A stretch of DNA of 64,000 nucleotides from Vaginella massiliensis. Lineage in GTDB: Bacteria > Bacteroidota > Bacteroidia > Flavobacteriales > Weeksellaceae. This document shows positions 61,609-64,000 of the stretch, in pieces (the first letter of the stretch is position 1; each line of letters starts with the position of its first letter). Both the position numbers and the translations under genes were made by a program. Location of the stretch: the NCBI RefSeq assembly GCF_900089075.1, contig NZ_LT593746.1:198482-262481 (forward strand), given 5' to 3'. The notes under the pieces were generated by a model. That model was given only the letters and a program-made list of their open reading frames with translations. It did not search any database and had not been told where the DNA came from.

Positions 61609-62028
61609 TTAGAAAATTTCTCTTGCTGCAAAATGGAAAGCGGCTTCGATAGCTGCATTCTCATCACTATCCGACCCGTGTACTGCATTGGCATCAATCG
61701 ATTCGGCATATTTATTACGGATTGTTCCTTCTGCTGCTTCTTTCGGATTGGTAGCACCGATCAGGGTACGGAAATCTTCAACCGCATTGTCTTTTTCTAA
61801 AACCGCTGCTACAATTGGTCCCGAAGTCATAAATGCAACCAACTCACCAAAGAAAGGTCGCTCTTTGTGAATCGCATAAAAAGCTTCTGCATCTTGCTTT
61901 GCCAATTGTGTCATCTTTGCTGCTTTTATTTTGAATCCAGCATCTGTAATGTCTTTCAAGATATCACCAATATGACCTTTTGCTACAGCATCGGGTTTGA
62001 TCATTGTAAATGTAATGTTATTTGCCAT
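61609..62028 (-). CDS. ndk: Nucleoside-diphosphate kinase
   Basis: A 139-residue enzyme moving phosphate between NTPs and NDPs. [22 protein letters not shown] opens it; [28 protein letters not shown] and the active-site [20 protein letters not shown] with the phosphohistidine are diagnostic. Complete. Confidence 0.96.
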   Translation of the reverse strand: MANNITFTMIKPDAVAKGHIGDILKDITDAGFKIKAAKMTQLAKQDAEAFYAIHKERPFFGELVAFMTSGPIVAAVLEKDNAVEDFRTLIGATNPKEAAEGTIRNKYAESIDANAVHGSDSDENAAIEAAFHFAAREIF

Positions 62029-62059
62029 GATAATTATTTTCTTGTTGTTTTTGGGAATG

Positions 62060-62089
62060 CAAAATTAGAGATAAAAGATTAGAATACAA
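62060..62089 (-). promoter_or_regulatory. Promoter of ndk
   Basis: On the minus strand TTG (62089-62087), 19-nt spacer, TAATTTTG (62067-62060), exact match to the Bacteroidota consensus TTG-N19-TAnnTTTG; 31 nt before the ATG. It is the best promoter in the window. Confidence 0.65.
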
Positions 62090-62094
62090 CAAAA

Positions 62095-62119
62095 AATATC
62101 GCTCAAATTGAGCGATATT
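62095..62119 (-). terminator. Rho-independent terminator after the TonB-dependent receptor gene
   Basis: Minus-strand stem AATATCGCTC, 5-nt loop, GAGCGATATT (10 bp) followed by T6. It ends the receptor transcript just ahead of the ndk promoter. Confidence 0.85.
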
Positions 62120-62153
62120 AACATTATTAAAGATATATTAATAAAAGGAGAAA

Positions 62154-64000
62154 TTATTGTAAGCTGATTCCACCACCTGATTGGGTCTGATTTTGTTGAA
62201 CTTCTCTACGGGTTCTCACCTTTCCTCCAAAATTGTATTGGAAGCCTAAGTAGTATGTTCTCGATTCCCATTGGAAAAATCCAGTTGCATCGTACGGTCT
62301 TACCATATCGAAGCTCGCTTTCATGGTTTTGAATAAGTCGTTCATGCGAGCATTCACGCTAGCTTTTCCATCCATAAATGTATACCGAACTCCCAAATCC
62401 ATACGCCACATTTCTTTCATTTTACCTTGAAAATTCTCGAACGGCCCTTGATAGAACGCAAAATTCTGAATACTGAAATTTGGTGAAACGGTGAACGTAT
62501 TGCTCATGCGTCCTGTGAAACGATTGGTTCGCATTTCTTCGTTTTGCAGGGTTTGCATATTGGTATTGAAGAAGTTCATCGAGGTCCAATCGCCGGCCAA
62601 AAACATCGAGAACCATTTTGCCCAACGGTAATTGAAGCTCACCTCCAAGCCATATTCATCGGTCTTATCGTAGTTTTCCGAAGTCTGGATTATCTGTCCA
62701 GGTACGTCTGGGTTTTCTTGCGAACTGAACATGATATTGTCTGTGGTATGACGGTAAAAAGCGTTGAAGTTGAGACCGCCTTTTGCCAATTGTTGTTGTA
62801 GTCCAAATTCGTAAGCGTCTGTGTATTCTGGTAATAAATTCGGATTTCCTTGATTCGACATCATTGGCGAAGACCATTTCGGCACAGGCGTCAATTGATA
62901 AATTCCCGGCCTTGTGATACGACGACTATAATTCAACATCAATTGGGTTTTGGGCGTCATGTCGTAAGTAACATAAGCCGAAGGGAAGAAATCTAAATAA
63001 TCTCGTTTGTAGGTACCAGCATCATCTGGCGTTATGGTATAATTTACGTCATCTTCGGTTTGCTCGGCACGCACCCCAACTTGAAAACCAAATTTATCGA
63101 ATTTTTGCTTATAATTCACATATGCCGAATAGAAGTTGCGGGTAAAATCGAAGCTCGCACCTTGGTAAATCGGATTTCCGTTGGTGTCGACCATTACATT
63201 TCCATTCGCATCGTAGATGATTTTGTTCGAATCGAATACATTGTCTTTTTGTTCTTGTCTAAATTGAATTCCAGCCTCAATTTTTCCTCCATCGATGATT
63301 TGATTTACATAATCCAAATTCACTCGCGTATTGGAGGTTTCATCGAAACGATTTTCAAAATAACTATTCAAAACCGGATACTCGTCGGTCATCAATCGTT
63401 TGTCGGGTGTATCGGCTTTAGAATAGAAAGCATCGAGTGTCAGGCTGTGATCGTCTTTGTTGAAGTCACGCTTGAAATTCAAACTATAATCTTGCGCATC
63501 GAAATCAGAATTGATTTTCGAGGTGTTGATATATTTATTTCCCGCTCTCAGAATGTCGTAATCAAAACTACCGCTCCAATTGTTGTTGTATTGATTGGTA
63601 TAAATGGTGAGCGCCGTTTTGTCGTTAATAAACCAGTCGAAACCTAATTTATAGCTGATGGTTTTCGCCTTGTTTTTGATTTCGAAATCCTGAACTTCGT
63701 TTCTAGTATAATTCACCATTTCACCATGATGAATAGTTGGTCGATGATTGTAATTGTAATTTCCAAATAAGTTGAAATCGCCAACATTGATATTGGCATT
63801 CACCGAATTGGTATAACGCAATTTTCGCCCATACTCTACGCCAGTATTCAATCCTACATTATAGCCTTTGTTGCGCTGTTTGATCAAGATAATATTGATG
63901 ATACCCGATTTTCCATCTGCCTCATATTTTGCCGAAGGATTGGTAATAATCTCTACTCGTTGAATTTGGTTGGATGGAATTTGTTTCAATAATTGATCTG
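62154..64000 (-). CDS. Outer-membrane beta-barrel/TonB-dependent receptor, 5' end outside the window
   Basis: The frame is open to the right edge (DQLLKQIPSNQIQRVEII before any start), so the true N-terminus with signal peptide and most of the plug is missing. Visible are the end of the plug (VEIITNPSAKYEADGKSGIINIIL) and about 560 residues of barrel strands (YVNYKQKFDKFGFQVGVRAEQTEDD, TQLMLNYSRRITRPGIYQLTPVPKWSS). It belongs to the Bacteroidota group of outer-membrane beta-barrel receptors with unknown, often siderophore or peptide, ligand. Its terminator is at 62095-62119. Confidence 0.9.
   Translation of the reverse strand, partial: DQLLKQIPSNQIQRVEIITNPSAKYEADGKSGIINIILIKQRNKGYNVGLNTGVEYGRKLRYTNSVNANINVGDFNLFGNYNYNHRPTIHHGEMVNYTRNEVQDFEIKNKAKTISYKLGFDWFINDKTALTIYTNQYNNNWSGSFDYDILRAGNKYINTSKINSDFDAQDYSLNFKRDFNKDDHSLTLDAFYSKADTPDKRLMTDEYPVLNSYFENRFDETSNTRVNLDYVNQIIDGGKIEAGIQFRQEQKDNVFDSNKIIYDANGNVMVDTNGNPIYQGASFDFTRNFYSAYVNYKQKFDKFGFQVGVRAEQTEDDVNYTITPDDAGTYKRDYLDFFPSAYVTYDMTPKTQLMLNYSRRITRPGIYQLTPVPKWSSPMMSNQGNPNLLPEYTDAYEFGLQQQLAKGGLNFNAFYRHTTDNIMFSSQENPDVPGQIIQTSENYDKTDEYGLEVSFNYRWAKWFSMFLAGDWTSMNFFNTNMQTLQNEEMRTNRFTGRMSNTFTVSPNFSIQNFAFYQGPFENFQGKMKEMWRMDLGVRYTFMDGKASVNARMNDLFKTMKASFDMVRPYDATGFFQWESRTYYLGFQYNFGGKVRTRREVQQNQTQSGGGISLQ

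Noticed and set aside
63060-63647. 195-codon plus-strand open frame
   Set aside because: Shadow of the beta-barrel receptor; Ile-rich translation without domains.
1-64000. tRNA, rRNA or CRISPR arrays
   Set aside because: Intergenic gaps were read for cloverleaf-like, rRNA-like or regularly spaced repeats; none seen.

Overview
The window looks like chromosome of a Bacteroidota bacterium, class Flavobacteriia, probably Weeksellaceae; I cannot fix the genus. Lineage signs are the GLPGLI plus TonB-type beta-barrel pair, a second beta-barrel receptor at the right edge, Bacteroidota-style promoters (TTG, about 19 nt, TAnnTTTG), AT-rich DNA and housekeeping genes of flavobacterial type. No rRNA, tRNA or CRISPR array was found.

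Layout. 0-5.6 kb: housekeeping genes (GlsB-like protein, GlmM, a TPR protein, ACP phosphodiesterase, acyl-CoA carboxylase beta). 5.6-38.6 kb: a very large exopolysaccharide/O-antigen locus, mostly on the minus strand. It has a monotopic initiating sugar transferase, Wzc kinase, Wza lipoprotein, a WecA-like transferase, an EpsG-like polymerase, about a dozen glycosyltransferases, acetyltransferases, an MBOAT acyltransferase, an ABC exporter and rfbA/rfbB. Parts of it are decaying: a gene with an in-frame amber codon, a GT2 relic, a chimaera of two truncated genes, and a clean IS1595-type insertion with an exact 8-bp target duplication. 38.8-46.4 kb: panB, an RluA-type pseudouridine synthase, a lipid A-type acyltransferase, GT2, pncA, GLPGLI protein and a beta-barrel receptor. 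46.4-48.8 kb: two copies of a palindromic repeat flank an endonuclease III/alpha-beta hydrolase fusion. 48.8-64 kb: methyltransferase, map, HAD, gpmI, recQ, kdsD-like, tatC, etfBA, bifunctional nuclease, nucleoside permease, folA, a lipoprotein, ndk and the end of a TonB-dependent receptor.

The most notable content is at 16.2-21.2 kb. Five adjacent minus-strand genes encode a UbiA-type polyprenyl-phosphate phosphoribosyltransferase, a DprE1-like FAD oxidase, a DprE2-like reductase, a HAD-IB phosphatase and an AftB/TfpW-like GT-C glycosyltransferase. Together they match the mycobacterial route to decaprenylphosphoryl-D-arabinose and its use by a GT-C enzyme. I infer that this bacterium makes polyprenylphosphoryl-D-arabinofuranose and puts D-Araf on a surface polysaccharide or protein. 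The HAD enzyme would replace the PAP2-type phosphatase of mycobacteria, and the DprE1-like protein has Ala where the benzothiazinone-target Cys lies.
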